Shown piece by piece: positions 43,065 through 43,072 of a stretch of DNA of 43,072 bases; the stretch's first letter is position 1; each line of letters starts with the position of its first letter. The translations under genes were made by a program, and so were the position numbers. This DNA is from Agrobacterium albertimagni AOL15 (GTDB taxonomy: Bacteria > Pseudomonadota > Alphaproteobacteria > Rhizobiales > Rhizobiaceae). The notes under the pieces were generated by a model. That model did not search any database and was not told where the DNA came from. It saw only the letters and a program-made list of their open reading frames with translations. The stretch spans positions 1-43,072 of the forward strand of contig NZ_ALJF01000025.1 in the NCBI RefSeq assembly GCF_000300855.1, written 5' to 3'.

Positions 43065-43072
43065 GACCGTTG

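Overview
This 43 kb window is a core chromosomal segment of a high-GC alphaproteobacterium, almost certainly a member of the Rhizobiaceae (Rhizobium/Agrobacterium/Sinorhizobium relatives). The support is the 16S rRNA 5' end at the left edge, the gene order rgsM-like/clpB/DUF4167/prmC/prfA/ptsP/lysC (which matches my memory of the Sinorhizobium order), the lpiA-acvB pair, the alphaproteobacterial DUF1178 and DUF4167 families, and mosaic palindromic repeats at the right end. I see no prophage, transposase, integrase or CRISPR array. Most of the window is housekeeping.

Left part (1-12.3 kb): the first 21 bases are the 5' end of a 16S rRNA gene reading leftwards, preceded by a leader and a very good rrn promoter. 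Divergent to it is a membrane-anchored M23 peptidase resembling the polar-growth factor RgsM. Convergent to that is clpB, with a heat-shock-like promoter. Then follow, all on the minus strand, a DUF4167 protein with an RG-rich N-terminus and a long 5' region, the tight unit ptsP-prfA-prmC (nitrogen-PTS enzyme I, release factor 1 and its methylase), and lysC.

Middle (12.3-26.5 kb): a two-gene operon, mprF/lpiA (lysyl-phosphatidylglycerol synthase/flippase) and acvB (periplasmic AcvB/AtvA/VirJ-type protein), sits between lysC and ubiG together with a small secreted SH3 protein. Next are ubiG-DUF924, and a minus-strand group comF, grxC, nitrilase-like amidase, DUF1178 and DUF3291; the last three genes are joined by successive TTGA stop/start overlaps. 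A NDUFAF5-like methyltransferase, an orphan Flp pilin with a small membrane protein, and argJ-GNAT-mutT follow. A secreted parvulin-type isomerase is divergent from secA, so a preprotein motor and an extracytoplasmic folding helper share an intergenic region.

Right part (26.5-42.2 kb): secA ends in a strong terminator. Downstream is a surface-polymer-like group of three genes (acyltransferase-3, Wzx/MATE-type flippase, FemAB/CelD-like GNAT), then an acyl-CoA synthetase, an unrecognised alanine-rich small protein, tRNA-Leu(CAA), a YqaA/DedA membrane protein, dsbB, an HNH endonuclease, an AlkA-type glycosylase, gluQ, a YihY/BrkB membrane protein, an SDR oxidoreductase, a HIG1-like small membrane protein and a PduO-type cobalamin adenosyltransferase.

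The last 0.9 kb (42154-43072) has no convincing gene. It holds two facing copies of a RIME-like double-hairpin element whose stems have changed in a compensating way, a larger cruciform, a possible small RNA ending in a hairpin plus T-run, and a strong ribosome-binding site at the very edge that suggests another gene starts just outside. The points most worth a second look are this repeat block, the acyltransferase-flippase-GNAT cluster, the DUF4167 gene with its 5' region, and the pilin/small-protein pair with a CtrA-like site. I did not find a system that I can claim is new.
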